From assembly GCA_009782605.1 (NCBI GenBank), contig WRIR01000001.1:1-64000 (forward strand): a stretch of DNA of 64,000 bases. The letters are read 5' to 3'. Each line of letters starts with the position of its first letter. Positions within the stretch are counted from its first letter, which is position 1. Position numbers and translations under genes: made by a program. The notes beneath the pieces were generated by a model, which did not search any database, was not told the origin of the DNA, and worked only from the letters and a program-made list of their open reading frames with translations. This stretch comes from Eggerthellaceae bacterium (GTDB lineage: Bacteria > Actinomycetota > Coriobacteriia > Coriobacteriales > Eggerthellaceae). Of this stretch, positions 25,732 to 34,776 are shown one piece after another.

Positions 25732-27546
25732 ATGATTGGTAGTATTGCCCCCGGGTTTGCCGAACTTGAGCAGACCCTTCTCAAGAACCAGCCGCCGGCG
25801 GCCAGGAAGGCCTGGGATGCGCTCGCCGAGGCGAAGCGCGGCTTCCTCGAAAGCGCGGCCGACCCCCGGCTCTCCGGGGCGGTGCGCACCGAGATCGCCG
25901 AGTCGTGGCTGCGCAGCCGCGAGGCGGGCCTCGACCCCCATGCCGCCCGGGTCTGCGCCCCCCTTGACGAGCAGGCCTTCGAGGGCCTTTGTGCCCGCCA
26001 CCGACAGCTTATCGAGGCCGCCGAGCCCGTGCTGAACGCGATCAACGGGCTTGACCTGGCAAACGACTACGTCTTTGAGATAACAGACCCTTCCGGGGTC
26101 TCGCTCCTGCAGACCGGCAACTTCGGCCTCCATGAGTTCACGGGGCCCCGGTCGGTCTTCAACGAGGCCACCATGGGGACCTGCGCCCACTCGCTGTGCG
26201 TGCGCTACAAGACCTCGTTCCAGGTGGTGGGCCCCGAGCACTACAGCACGGTGCTGCAGAACCTCAACGCGATCGCCGCGCCCATATTCGACGAGCGTGA
26301 CGAGGTGGCAGCGACGCTCCTGCTTACCCAGCCGCTTGTCGGGGACCCCTGGCTCCCCGAGTCCCTGCGCCTCCAATCGCACACCCTGGGCCTTGTCTTG
26401 AGCCTCACTTCCGCGATCGGCTACAAGCTACAGCTGCGCAGGTCGCAGGCACAGCTCCGCAGGATGCAGAGGGGCGGGGCGGGGACGGCGGGGGCGGCGG
26501 ACGCAGGGCGGGGGCGCGGCTCCCTGGGCCCGGTCGGGGACGATGCCGCCACCGGCTTCGACGACATCTTGGGGAACTCGAAAGGCTTCCGAGACACCGT
26601 CGCGCTGGCAAAGCGCTTCGCCCTGACCGGCGAGCATATCATCCTCAGCGGGGAAAGCGGCACCGGGAAGGAGCTCTTCGCCCAGGCCATCCACAACTAC
26701 TCGAAGGCGGGCGGGGCCTTCATGTCGATCAACTGCGCCGCCATACCTCCCCGGCTTATCGAAAGCGAGCTGTTCGGCTACGAGTCCGGCAGCTTCACGG
26801 GCGCCGAGAAGGGCGGGCGCCCCGGAAAGGTGGAGCTCGCCGACGGCGGCACCCTCTTCCTCGACGAGATCGGCGACATGGCGCTCGACCTGCAGGCGAC
26901 CCTGCTGCGCGTCTTAGAGAACAAGAGGGTCATGAGGGTCGGCGGCAGGAGCTACCGGCAGATAGACTTCCGGGTGATTGCCGCAACCAACAGCGACCTG
27001 GGCGCGATGGTCGAGTCGGGCAGGTTCCGCGCAGACCTGCTCTTCCGGCTCTCCGTCCTGGCCGTCGCCCTGCCCCCCCTGCGGGAGCGCCCCGAAGACA
27101 AGCGGCTGTTCGCCCACTTCTTCTTGGACGAGTGCAGGCAGAAGGGCATTCCGGGCCCGGGCGGGTTCGCCCCGGAGACGCTTGAGGCCATCGAGGGCTA
27201 CGACTGGCCGGGCAACGTGCGGCAGCTCAAGAACGCGGTCACGGCAGCCTTCTATTCCGCGGCCGGGCCGACCATCGCGGTCGGCGACCTTCCCGCCTCT
27301 GTGGCGGCGGGCCACTGTGCCGGGGCTGGCGGAGACGCGGACGGGGACGGGGGCGAAGCCGGAAACGGGAACGGAGATGTGGCCGGAGACGGGGGCCTCT
27401 CGCTCGGCCTCCAGGAAGAACGGCTCATACGGGCCGCCCTCGCCAGGACGCAGGGCAACATCGCCCAGGCCGCCGCCCTGCTCGGCATCAGCAAGGCGAC
27501 CCTCTACCGCAAGCTCGACAGGTACCGCATCCGCCCCGAGTTTTGA
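25732..27546 (+). CDS. Sigma-54-dependent transcriptional activator (AcoR-like)
   Basis: The 604-residue protein has an N-terminal sensor of GAF type (residues about 60-230), an AAA+ domain and a Fis-type HTH. ATPase motifs: LSGESGTGKELFAQAIHNYS (Walker A), SFTGAEKGG for the GAFTGA loop, GGTLFLDEIGDM (Walker B) and LFRLSVLAVALPPLRERPED. The HTH is GNIAQAAALLGISKATLYRKL. Low-complexity linkers separate the domains. ATG 25732 follows AGGAGGATT. The sequence contains a consensus sigma-54 promoter only at 40.5 kb, a candidate target. Confidence 0.93.
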   Translation: MIGSIAPGFAELEQTLLKNQPPAARKAWDALAEAKRGFLESAADPRLSGAVRTEIAESWLRSREAGLDPHAARVCAPLDEQAFEGLCARHRQLIEAAEPVLNAINGLDLANDYVFEITDPSGVSLLQTGNFGLHEFTGPRSVFNEATMGTCAHSLCVRYKTSFQVVGPEHYSTVLQNLNAIAAPIFDERDEVAATLLLTQPLVGDPWLPESLRLQSHTLGLVLSLTSAIGYKLQLRRSQAQLRRMQRGGAGTAGAADAGRGRGSLGPVGDDAATGFDDILGNSKGFRDTVALAKRFALTGEHIILSGESGTGKELFAQAIHNYSKAGGAFMSINCAAIPPRLIESELFGYESGSFTGAEKGGRPGKVELADGGTLFLDEIGDMALDLQATLLRVLENKRVMRVGGRSYRQIDFRVIAATNSDLGAMVESGRFRADLLFRLSVLAVALPPLRERPEDKRLFAHFFLDECRQKGIPGPGGFAPETLEAIEGYDWPGNVRQLKNAVTAAFYSAAGPTIAVGDLPASVAAGHCAGAGGDADGDGGEAGNGNGDVAGDGGLSLGLQEERLIRAALARTQGNIAQAAALLGISKATLYRKLDRYRIRPEF

Positions 27547-27577
27547 GGGCGCAAAGGGGCGCTCCCCCTTGTGTCCC

Positions 27578-28537
27578 TTACTCCCAGAACCCCTTGACTG
27601 GAACGTCGATCTGGTCGGCGATGTCGTCGAGCCGCTGCATCTCGCCGGCACCCAGTTCAAGACCCAAAGCCATAAGGGGGCTCTCAAGGTGGTGTTGCTT
27701 GGTGACGCCGATTATCGGCAGCGTCCCTTTCGCGATAGCCCAGGCTATCGCGACCGCCGGAATGTCGGCGCCATGGGCCTGGGCAAGGCGGGAGAGCTCG
27801 GCCATAAGGGGCTCTATGCTGGCAAGGAGCCCCGGCGTGTACCTCTTGCCGCGCACGCCTCCCGGCAAGGGCTTGTCTTTGGAGTAGCGCCCGGTCAGTG
27901 CGCCCTGCTCAAGCACCATGTACGAGAAGAACACAAGGCCGTTCTCCCTGCAGTACGCTACGACCCCGTCCTTCTCATGGTGGCGGTACAGGAGGCTGAA
28001 ATGGCTCTGGACGGCGCCGAGCCTCAGGCCCTCGCTTTCCAGGATGGCACGGGCCTCGGCAATCTGCTCCAGGCTGTGGTTCGACACACCGGCAACCCGT
28101 ATCTTGCCGGACTTCATCAGGGGGACAAGCTCCTTCGTCCATTTCTCGACGTTTTGCGGCACATGGATCCAGTAGACGTCGATCCCGTCCACGCCCAAGT
28201 TCTTGCAGCTCTTCTTCAAGGTTGCCGCAAGGGAGCCTTTTCGGCTCGTCGCCATCGGGAAGAACTTTGTGGAGAAGACGGCCTCGCCATGCTTCCGGCT
28301 GAAACCGCCGAGCAGCTTCTCCGCGCTGCCTTTTCCGTAAATCTCGGCGGTGTCCCAAAAGGTCAGCCCCGCCTCAGCAGCGCGTGCATAGACCCGCTCC
28401 AGCTCCTGCGGGTCTACGGGGCTCCCGAAAATCATCTTGGAGCCGTTGAACCCCGTTCCCCAGGCCCATGTCCCCAGCGCGATCGGGGGAACGCTCAGCC
28501 CTTGCAGGGAAACGCCCTTGATTCCTGTGGCCATCAT
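27578..28537 (-). CDS. Aldo/keto reductase
   Basis: A 319-residue NADPH-dependent TIM-barrel oxidoreductase. Catalytic tetrad positions are visible: DTAEIYGKG (Asp and Tyr), STKFFPM (Lys) and YWIHVPQ (His); the cofactor region is IPAVAIAWAIAKGTLPIIGV. It starts 53 bases after the molybdoenzyme gene on the same strand, probably the same operon under the divergent TetR gene. Its substrate is not evident. It converges on the sigma-54 activator gene. Confidence 0.9.
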   Translation of the reverse strand: MMATGIKGVSLQGLSVPPIALGTWAWGTGFNGSKMIFGSPVDPQELERVYARAAEAGLTFWDTAEIYGKGSAEKLLGGFSRKHGEAVFSTKFFPMATSRKGSLAATLKKSCKNLGVDGIDVYWIHVPQNVEKWTKELVPLMKSGKIRVAGVSNHSLEQIAEARAILESEGLRLGAVQSHFSLLYRHHEKDGVVAYCRENGLVFFSYMVLEQGALTGRYSKDKPLPGGVRGKRYTPGLLASIEPLMAELSRLAQAHGADIPAVAIAWAIAKGTLPIIGVTKQHHLESPLMALGLELGAGEMQRLDDIADQIDVPVKGFWE

Positions 28538-28590
28538 GTGATACCTCTCGATTCTCTCTCGGTCTTATATGTGCACTCCGGCACGGGGGC

Positions 28591-30729
28591 TCAAGGGCCC
28601 ACCTTGACACGGATGCCGCCACGCAGGTTGGCAAGGCCCTGTTCCGGGTCAAGATTCCACCCTGCGTCGGTAAAGACCATCCCGTCGTTGTGGAGCATTG
28701 CCGCAGAAAGGCTCCCGGAAAGGCCGGGCGATGCCTCGGGCTTCCACCACCCGTGGGGGATGCGGACGGTGCCTGCCGGCTGGCGCTCGTCGGGCCTGGC
28801 TACAAGCTCGACGGTGCCGTGCGTTGAGGACACCTTGGCCCACTGGCCGTTCCCAAGCCCCAGCGCCGCGAGGTCGAGGGGGTTGATATACAGCTCCGGC
28901 TCAGGCTCGCGGGCACGGAGCTTCGGCATCTGGTGCAGCGCGGTGTTATAGGAGCACTTGTCGCGTGCGCCCGCAAATGCGACATAGGGGAACTCGGCCT
29001 CGTCGATGCCCGGCTCGGCGTGCTCGCAGTAATAGGGCAGCGGATCGTGGCCCAAGGACTCAAGCACCGAGCTTTTCAGCTCGATCTTACCCGACGGCGT
29101 AAGGAAGGTGCCCATCGCGGCAGGCTTGAGGGGGATCGTCGGGCTTCCCTGCGCCGCGCTGTAGTCCAAGCCCAAAGGCTTGAGCAGCCAGTCGAAATAC
29201 TCCAGGCTGTCTTTCCAGGGGAACAGCTCTGTGAACCCCAGCCTGTCGGCCAGCCCCTTCATCACAAAGTAGTGGTCTTTGCACTGGCCCGCCGGCTCGG
29301 CAAGCTTCTGCGAGACCGTATAGAGGGGGGCCACGTCGAAGGGCGGCCCGACCACGTCGCGTTCAGCCCACATGTCCCCGGGCAGCACGTAGTCTGCCAG
29401 CTGGGCTGTAGGGGTCATGAAGGTCTCGAAGACGACGACCAGCTCCTGATTCATGAACGCGTCGACGATGCCCTGCATCCCGGCGTAGCTCATAGCGGTG
29501 TTGTTGGCGAGCGAGAGGAAGGCCTTGACCGGGTAGGGATTGCCGCTGCGCATGGCCTCGAAGAGCGTCGTGGGATGCGCGGAGCAGGAAAGCCCCATGA
29601 CGTCCATGGTATAGTCGATGCCCGCCTTGGCCAGGGCTCCGCGGTACAGGGGCTCGGTCGCAAACGACAGCAGGGGGTAGGTGTCGTGCCCCAGCTGAAG
29701 GCTGCGCTGCCCGGGGGAGATGAGGTCGAAGCGGCTGACCTCGGAGTTGGTGATCCCCCCGGAAGCGGGGTTGAAGACCAGCTCGGACTTGTTGACTGCG
29801 CCCACCAGCGCCCGCAGGATGCACTGGCAGCGTATGGCAGACGTCGAGTTGCGCTGCATGTCGCACGTGGCGCCCCAGGGGATGATGGGCATTGCCGCCG
29901 CAGCATACATCCGGGCGGTCTCCCGCACAAGCCCTTCGTCGATGCCGCAGATGGCGGCCACCTTGTCGGGCGGGTAGTCCTCGGCACGGGCGGCCAGCTC
30001 GTCGAAGCCGACCGTCATCGCCTTGACGAAGCCCGCGTCATAGAGCCTCTCGTTGATGATGACGTTGATCCAGCCGAGCATCAGCGCGGCGTCGGTGCCG
30101 TAGCGTACCGGCAGGTGGACGTCGGCCTGCTCGGCAGTCTCGCTCCTGCGCGGGTCGACGACAATGAGCTTCGCCCCGCGCTTCTGCGCAGCCTTGAGTT
30201 TCAGGTATTCCGCAGGCCAAAGCTCCGGCCCGCGGTTCTGGCCGAAATAGACGACCAGGTCGGCCATGTCCCACATGGGCGTGACGTAGTACCCGAGGGT
30301 GGTGCGGCAGACCTGCGCCGTGTTCCCCATGCAAAGCTCGATGGGGGCGATGTAGTTGGGAGCGCCCAGGGCGTTCATGAGGCGGCGCGTCAGGCCGCCG
30401 AAACCGTGGTTCAAGGGCATCTCGGAGACGCCGATGGCCTCGGGGCCGTACTGCTCGATCACGGCTTTCAGCCGCTCGGCGATCTCGTCCAGGGCCTGAT
30501 CCCAGCTTATTTCCTCCCACACCGGCTCGCCGCGCCTGCCGGTGTTCTTGAGGGGCGCGGTCAGGCGGCCGGGGTGGTTGCGGTACTCGTCGAACATAGT
30601 CGCCTTCGAACAGATGGCCGGGGCCTTGGGGTCGAGCGGGAAGAGCTTGATTTCCCCGCCTTCTGTCTCGGCCGCAAGCACGCAGCCACCGTCGCAGAAC
30701 ACACAGCCGACATGCTTGGTTTCGCCCAT
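28591..30729 (-). CDS. Molybdopterin oxidoreductase, DMSO-reductase family (cytoplasmic, no Tat signal)
   Basis: This 712-residue enzyme has the N-terminal [4Fe-4S] motif CVFCDGGCVLAAETEGG...ICSKA, then PVWEEISWDQALDEIAERL, TTLGYYVTPMWDMADLV, KLIVVDPRRSETAEQADVHLPVRYGTDAAL and the C-terminal dinucleotide-binding domain (TVRIPHGWW). I start at ATG 30729, which follows GAAGGAGGCAGGGGCA; the track's longer start adds a basic extension without a twin-arginine motif. No Fe-S or membrane subunit lies nearby, so it is probably cytoplasmic. The substrate is unknown. Confidence 0.88.
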   Translation of the reverse strand: MGETKHVGCVFCDGGCVLAAETEGGEIKLFPLDPKAPAICSKATMFDEYRNHPGRLTAPLKNTGRRGEPVWEEISWDQALDEIAERLKAVIEQYGPEAIGVSEMPLNHGFGGLTRRLMNALGAPNYIAPIELCMGNTAQVCRTTLGYYVTPMWDMADLVVYFGQNRGPELWPAEYLKLKAAQKRGAKLIVVDPRRSETAEQADVHLPVRYGTDAALMLGWINVIINERLYDAGFVKAMTVGFDELAARAEDYPPDKVAAICGIDEGLVRETARMYAAAAMPIIPWGATCDMQRNSTSAIRCQCILRALVGAVNKSELVFNPASGGITNSEVSRFDLISPGQRSLQLGHDTYPLLSFATEPLYRGALAKAGIDYTMDVMGLSCSAHPTTLFEAMRSGNPYPVKAFLSLANNTAMSYAGMQGIVDAFMNQELVVVFETFMTPTAQLADYVLPGDMWAERDVVGPPFDVAPLYTVSQKLAEPAGQCKDHYFVMKGLADRLGFTELFPWKDSLEYFDWLLKPLGLDYSAAQGSPTIPLKPAAMGTFLTPSGKIELKSSVLESLGHDPLPYYCEHAEPGIDEAEFPYVAFAGARDKCSYNTALHQMPKLRAREPEPELYINPLDLAALGLGNGQWAKVSSTHGTVELVARPDERQPAGTVRIPHGWWKPEASPGLSGSLSAAMLHNDGMVFTDAGWNLDPEQGLANLRGGIRVKVGP

Positions 30730-30938
30730 TGCCCCTGCCTCCTTCGAGGTCGCGCGCCGTGGATGCTTGGGTTTCTTCGCCCGGGAGCTCATCACGCCGA
30801 AGAGCAGCCTGTACCCCCAGGGGAACACGCGTGACAGCGGGTATTTCAACCTTATAGCCATAGGGGCATCATACAGGTGTATGAAATACTGTACAATAGA
30901 CACAAACGCAGAAGTGTTTGGAACTTGGAGGCGAAGCA
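30730..30938. promoter_or_regulatory. Divergent control region with TACAG...CTGTA palindrome
   Basis: The molybdoenzyme and TetR genes diverge from this 209-base gap. At 30872-30893 TACAG and CTGTA form an inverted repeat with a 12-base spacer in an AT-rich stretch, a plausible TetR operator. Promoter hexamers are not certain. Confidence 0.45.
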
Positions 30939-31529
30939 ATGGTCGAGACGGGCACAACCAAGGACAGGCTGGCAGACGCCTTCCGCACCTGCCTGGAAGA
31001 GGCGGGCTATTCAAAGACGAAGGTCAGCACGGTTGCGCGGATGTGCAACGTGGACCGCCAGACCTTCTACTATTGGTTCAAAGACATCGAGGACGTGCTG
31101 CGCTTCCTCTACCGCCGCGAGTTCCACCCTGACCGCGAGGAAGGGTTTTGGCCGGACGACCTGGCTCAAGGCAGGATGCTGTTCCTTGACCTGGCTGAAA
31201 GAAACCGCAGCCTCGTCAATACCGTTTTGGCAAGTCCCGTCAGGGACGAGGCGATCATGGCATGGTTCGAGCTCATGGTATGGGGCTATGGCCGGCGCTT
31301 CGACGCCATGACCGGGCAGATCGCCGACAAGAGGCTACAAAGGAACCTTGAGCCTGAGAAGGGGTATTTCACGACAACGATGTCTGTCTCCACCATCGCA
31401 TTGGACGAGTGCTGGATACGCGGCGGCATGTTCGACGTCTCAAAGGAAAACCTCGTCGAGATGGAGCTCAGGGTCGCCGACGACTGCCTACAGGGCATCC
31501 TGGCCCGCCACACGCAAGCAGCCCTATGA
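30939..31529 (+). CDS. TetR-family transcriptional regulator
   Basis: The N-terminal HTH is clear: TKDRLADAFRTCLEEAGYSKTKVSTVARMCNVDRQTFYYWFKDIEDVLRFLYRREF. The remaining 130 residues form a helical ligand domain of the DhaS/TetR-C type. ATG 30939 follows GGAGGCGAAGCA; 196 residues. It is divergent from the molybdoenzyme-AKR operon and probably controls it through the palindrome between them. Confidence 0.88.
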   Translation: MVETGTTKDRLADAFRTCLEEAGYSKTKVSTVARMCNVDRQTFYYWFKDIEDVLRFLYRREFHPDREEGFWPDDLAQGRMLFLDLAERNRSLVNTVLASPVRDEAIMAWFELMVWGYGRRFDAMTGQIADKRLQRNLEPEKGYFTTTMSVSTIALDECWIRGGMFDVSKENLVEMELRVADDCLQGILARHTQAAL

Positions 31530-31677
31530 CGAAAGGCCGCAACAACGAAGGCAAACAGGCTGGCGTCTTTTTGTCCTTCCTGCCCCGCGCGGCTGGCGGC
31601 TCGTCCGATGCTTTATACTGATGCGGGGATGCCTTGACGCGGCGTCTCGTTTTCTGTTCCTTGGAAGGGAGGGGCTT

Positions 31678-32361
31678 ATGTACGCCCTCGTTTATCTTGC
31701 TTGTGCGCTCGCGCAGGCGGTCCTCGCGGTTCTTGCAGTCAGGCTTTTCGTGCGCCGGCCTTCGGTTTCCGCGTTCATGCTTATCCTGCCCATCGCGGCA
31801 GTGGTGTGGGACAACACGGTCATCGCGCTCGGGGCGGGCATCGGGGACGGGCCCTTGCTCCAGGCGCTTTCCTGGCCGCGCTTCATCGGGCATGCGCTGT
31901 TCACCCCTGCCTGGATCGTGGCGGCAGTCGGCTTTGCCCAAAGGGCCGGGCGGGGGCAGCCGGGGGTGCAAGGCCTCGACACGAAGGTTCTCAACGCAGG
32001 GCAGTGGGTGGTGTACGCTGCCTGCGTGGTGCTGGGCCTCCTGCGCTCGGTGGTGTTCCTGGTAATGAAGCCGGTAGAAGAGGCGGGGCTTTTCTACTAC
32101 GGCAATGCCGGGTCGTTCCCCGGCCCTCCCTTCGGGTCTATCACCATGCTTTTCGTGGTGCTGGTCTTTGCGGTGCTTGTATGGCGGCGCATCAAGTCGC
32201 CCTGGATGTTTGTGGGCGCGCTGGTGATGCTGTTCGCGTTTGCCGTCCCGCAGGCTGTCCCCCTGGAGGGCATGGGGCATGTGCTTGAGAACGCCGGGGA
32301 GGTTGCCATGGCGGCATCCTTGGTGTACACCGAACGCCTCTTGCAAAAACGCGGTGCTTAG
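31678..32361 (+). CDS. Membrane protein of unknown function, seven predicted helices
   Basis: I do not recognise this 227-residue protein. It starts at ATG 31678 after GGAAGGGAGGGGCTT and has about seven hydrophobic segments, including LVYLACALAQAVLAVLAVRLFV, MLILPIAAVVWDNTVIAL, LFVVLVFAVLVW and FVGALVMLFAFAVPQAV. It follows tetR by 148 bases and overlaps the convergent MNT gene stop by four bases. No enzyme motif is seen. It may belong to the TetR locus. Confidence 0.75.
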   Translation: MYALVYLACALAQAVLAVLAVRLFVRRPSVSAFMLILPIAAVVWDNTVIALGAGIGDGPLLQALSWPRFIGHALFTPAWIVAAVGFAQRAGRGQPGVQGLDTKVLNAGQWVVYAACVVLGLLRSVVFLVMKPVEEAGLFYYGNAGSFPGPPFGSITMLFVVLVFAVLVWRRIKSPWMFVGALVMLFAFAVPQAVPLEGMGHVLENAGEVAMAASLVYTERLLQKRGA

Positions 32362-32792
32362 GGGTAGCGGGACGGGGACATGGAGGGGGCGTTGTCCCCT
32401 TCTCCCGTCGTCAGACGCCGGTCATCAATGATAGAAGCATGGCCCGAAGCTTTGCTTGGTCCCTGTCGTTCATATACCTGCTTCCTTTCGCGCAAGACAT
32501 TTTCCCTGAAAGCACGCCTCGATTGCGCTAGGTGGCGGGGTTGGGCAACTAGGCTTCCAGTGGTTATCATATCGACGTTCCCCGCACCGAACTGGTTTTC
32601 AAAAGCTGCAAAGATACCACTGCACATCCACTCGGTACCGATTGCACCTTCAATATCAATAAGTAGGTCTACGTCGCTGCCGGCACCTGCCTCATCCCTT
32701 GCATACGACCCAAAAACCCATACTGCCTTGAGGTTGTGCTCTTCTGCAACCGGGGCAACTCTGTCTGCAATCTGTTCTAACGACAAGTGCAC
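32358..32792 (-). CDS. MNT-type nucleotidyltransferase (antitoxin-like)
   Basis: The 144-residue protein has the minimal nucleotidyltransferase signature WVFGSYARDEAGAGSDVDLLIDIEG, where GSxxRxE and SDxDL bind nucleotide and metal. MNT proteins typically neutralise HEPN toxins by adding AMP. Here it reads past the point where a HEPN gene starts inside it, and only a 20-codon HEPN start remains, so the partner toxin seems lost. The C-terminal 40 residues would then be read-through of remnant sequence. Confidence 0.8.
   Translation of the reverse strand: MHLSLEQIADRVAPVAEEHNLKAVWVFGSYARDEAGAGSDVDLLIDIEGAIGTEWMCSGIFAAFENQFGAGNVDMITTGSLVAQPRHLAQSRRAFRENVLRERKQVYERQGPSKASGHASIIDDRRLTTGEGDNAPSMSPSRYP
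32411..32473 (-). pseudogene. Possible HEPN toxin gene remnant (start only)
   Basis: In the frame offset from the MNT gene, ATG at 32473 opens MNDRDQAKLRAMLLSLMTGV and then a stop. The MNDRD start, its overlap with the MNT gene end and the AGGAAG upstream are what one expects of a hepT start. Nothing HEPN-like follows. The identification is tentative because it is only 20 residues. Confidence 0.35.
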
Positions 32793-33157
32793 AAAGCCAT
32801 CCTTCTGTCTTTCCTTCGGCAGCTATTATATCGCCTGCCCGCTATGATATCATCAAAAACCGTTCAACTAGGGGGCAGTATGCCAATCAGTAGGTGAGGG
32901 CGAACCAGCACAGCAAGAGTTTGAGCGTCTGCCGCTCAACCTGCCGACTACCTTCGGTTTGGAAAGGCGACACGATAGGGACGTTCCTTTTTGTGTCGCA
33001 CAAAAAGGAACGTCCCTATCGTGCTCTCTATTTTGTTCCCCGTGGTATGATGGCCGTCTTAGGGCAGGCCTCCCGGAGAATGCGGGCAGCCGTGCCGTAT
33101 GTGACCGGGAGCAGGGCGCGGGGAGCATCCCTTTTGCCTCTGAAAGGAGTGGCTACT
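32793..33157. other. Intergenic region upstream of the TipAS gene
   Basis: Apart from the class B palindrome at 32971-33023, I find no gene here. ORFs over it on both strands are translations of the palindrome. An AT-rich stretch near 32845 (TATGATATCATCAAAAA) may hold the MNT promoter. TTTTGTTCCCCGTGGTATGAT near 33030 could serve the TipAS gene. Confidence 0.5.
32971..33023. repeat. Class B palindrome (GGGACGTTCCTTTTTGTG)
   Basis: Perfect 25-bp arms, left CACGATAGGGACGTTCCTTT, meet around a 3-base TCG loop. Related copies are at 33593-33649 and a half copy at 35261-35291. In total it is a compact hairpin capable of transcription termination in either direction. Confidence 0.9.
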
Positions 33158-33577
33158 ATGACAGGCCAAGAGGGTTTCGAGGACTTCAAGCAAAAGCTCG
33201 TTGACGAGAACGAGCAAAAGTACGGCAAGGAAGCCCGGGCAAAGTACGGCGACGCGGCCGTCGACGAGTCCAACGCAAGGGTCAGGGGCTTGACCAAGGA
33301 GCAGTACGACAAAGGCGAGCAGCTGCGCATCGGGGTCGAGGAAGCCTTGCAAGCCGCATTCGAGGCCGGCGACCCTGCGGGAGAGCTGGCTCAAAGAGCC
33401 TGTGACCTGCACAGACAGTGGCTTTGCGTGTACAATCCCGAATACAGCAAAGAATACCACCGGGGATTGGGCGAGATGTACGTTGCCGACGAGCGCTTCC
33501 GGGCGAACTACGACAAGCTCGCCCCCGGCTGTACCGAGTTCTTCCGCGACGCAATCAACATTTTTTGCAGAGAATGA
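33158..33577 (+). CDS. Stand-alone TipAS antibiotic-recognition domain protein
   Basis: The 139-residue protein resembles the TipAS domain that binds thiopeptides and other drugs: FEDFKQKLVDENEQKYG, LTKEQYDKGEQLRIGVEEALQAAFEAGDPAGELAQRACDLHRQWL and FRANYDKLAPGCTEFFRDAI. In TipA and relatives it is fused to a MerR HTH, which is absent here; upstream sequence shows no remnant of one. ATG 33158 follows GAAAGGAGTGGCTACT. It lies beside toxin-antitoxin genes. Confidence 0.78.
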   Translation: MTGQEGFEDFKQKLVDENEQKYGKEARAKYGDAAVDESNARVRGLTKEQYDKGEQLRIGVEEALQAAFEAGDPAGELAQRACDLHRQWLCVYNPEYSKEYHRGLGEMYVADERFRANYDKLAPGCTEFFRDAINIFCRE

Positions 33578-33592
33578 GAGAGTATTGCAGAA

Positions 33593-33649
33593 AGCACAAT
33601 AGGGACGTTCCTTTTTGTGCGACACAAAAAGGAACGTCCCTATTGTGCT
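33593..33649. repeat. Class B palindrome giving hipA its stop codon
   Basis: Perfect 27-bp arms (AGCACAATAGGGACGTTCCT in the left arm) surround a 3-base loop. It sits between the convergent TipAS and hipA genes. The right arm encodes the final RAQ and TAG of hipA. It can also act as a two-way terminator. Confidence 0.92.
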
Positions 33650-34776
33650 CTAAAATACTGCTTAAGTTCGCGCGTCTGTTCTGCAATCTCTTTTGCTGTT
33701 GTTTGTGCCCAGCGAAGCGAAAGCCCCGCATAATCGGCAACTTCTTTTATCTCGGCAAAACCGGGGGTTTTCCCATTGCCGGCGACTGTCGTTGCATGTT
33801 CGCCATTTAACGAAGAACTGTATGTCAGGTCATAAGCAGGAGCAAGATACCAACTTGCCTGCTCTTCATCAAAGAGGAATGAAAAGTTTTTTGAGTGGTC
33901 GTCTCGGTTATGCGCAAAGACGTTAAAACACATGCGCCGAAAAAGCTGCTTGACGTCCCTTGTGCCGTCTGTCAATTTCAAGGTAAGTTTCATCAAGATT
34001 TTGTAATCAAGGTTTGGTAAGCGATGGCTCGTTTCCAAAAGCCCCGCAACAGAAGCCATGTGGATTCTTTCTCCTTGAATACCTCGGTCAAACCGCCTGA
34101 CTCCAAAATACCCGGAAGTGCGCCTTGAAGGGAAGAGGCGCACTTCCGGCATCGTGATGCCACATTTTTGCGCGCAGCAGGCATAATGGTATTCCTGGGC
34201 ACCGATGTCTTTCGGATCATAGGAAGAGGGGAATTTCACCATCCAGTCTTGCCCCTCGATTTCGGTAAGGATTTTCGGTCGTGCACCGCCCGATGAACCG
34301 CCCAAAGCGAACAAAGTATCTAGGTCGTTAGATGGCTTGTGGGCAAGAATCGCTGTACACTCTTTTGCGAGGTGGTCAAAATCAGTGTTGGGCGAAGCAG
34401 CACCTTCCGTTTCCCAGGCAGGCTCATAGCACAGTGCCCCCATACCAGAGTGCCCTACCAGCGCAAGACGAGCAAGCCCATCAACAGACGCAGGGTCTTT
34501 GCCATGGGCTTGAAGTGTCCTGTCCACCAAAAGACGTCCCCACCCATCAGGCAAGCTGTCGTCAAAAACCCCAAACATACCGTGTAGGGGGTCAAGTTTT
34601 GGCATGAACACGCCCCTTTTCAAAGGAAGGATAAGGGGGTTGAGAGAAAAGCCATCGGCAAGCCAACGTGTGCAATACTCAAAAGGGGAAAGCCCCTCGG
34701 CAGTTCTTGCGATACTGCCTACTTCCCTTCCGTGATAGAAAACCGTAATTCTCTTGAGGTCATCAATGGGCTGCAT
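33640..34776 (-). CDS. hipA: HipA-family serine/threonine kinase toxin
   Basis: The 378-residue kinase-fold protein shows FGVFDDSLPDGWGRLLVDR (HipA N-lobe), LGGSSGGARPK (the phosphate loop), WMVKFPSSYDP (ATP lysine), CFNVFAHNRDDHSKNFSFLF (catalytic Asp region) and YLAPAYDLTYS (metal-binding Asp). HipA kinases phosphorylate targets such as glutamyl-tRNA synthetase and cause dormancy in other bacteria. It overlaps hipB by 14 bases. Codon use is lower in GC than the neighbours, suggesting transfer. Its stop lies in a palindrome. Confidence 0.92.
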   Translation of the reverse strand: MQPIDDLKRITVFYHGREVGSIARTAEGLSPFEYCTRWLADGFSLNPLILPLKRGVFMPKLDPLHGMFGVFDDSLPDGWGRLLVDRTLQAHGKDPASVDGLARLALVGHSGMGALCYEPAWETEGAASPNTDFDHLAKECTAILAHKPSNDLDTLFALGGSSGGARPKILTEIEGQDWMVKFPSSYDPKDIGAQEYHYACCAQKCGITMPEVRLFPSRRTSGYFGVRRFDRGIQGERIHMASVAGLLETSHRLPNLDYKILMKLTLKLTDGTRDVKQLFRRMCFNVFAHNRDDHSKNFSFLFDEEQASWYLAPAYDLTYSSSLNGEHATTVAGNGKTPGFAEIKEVADYAGLSLRWAQTTAKEIAEQTRELKQYFRAQ

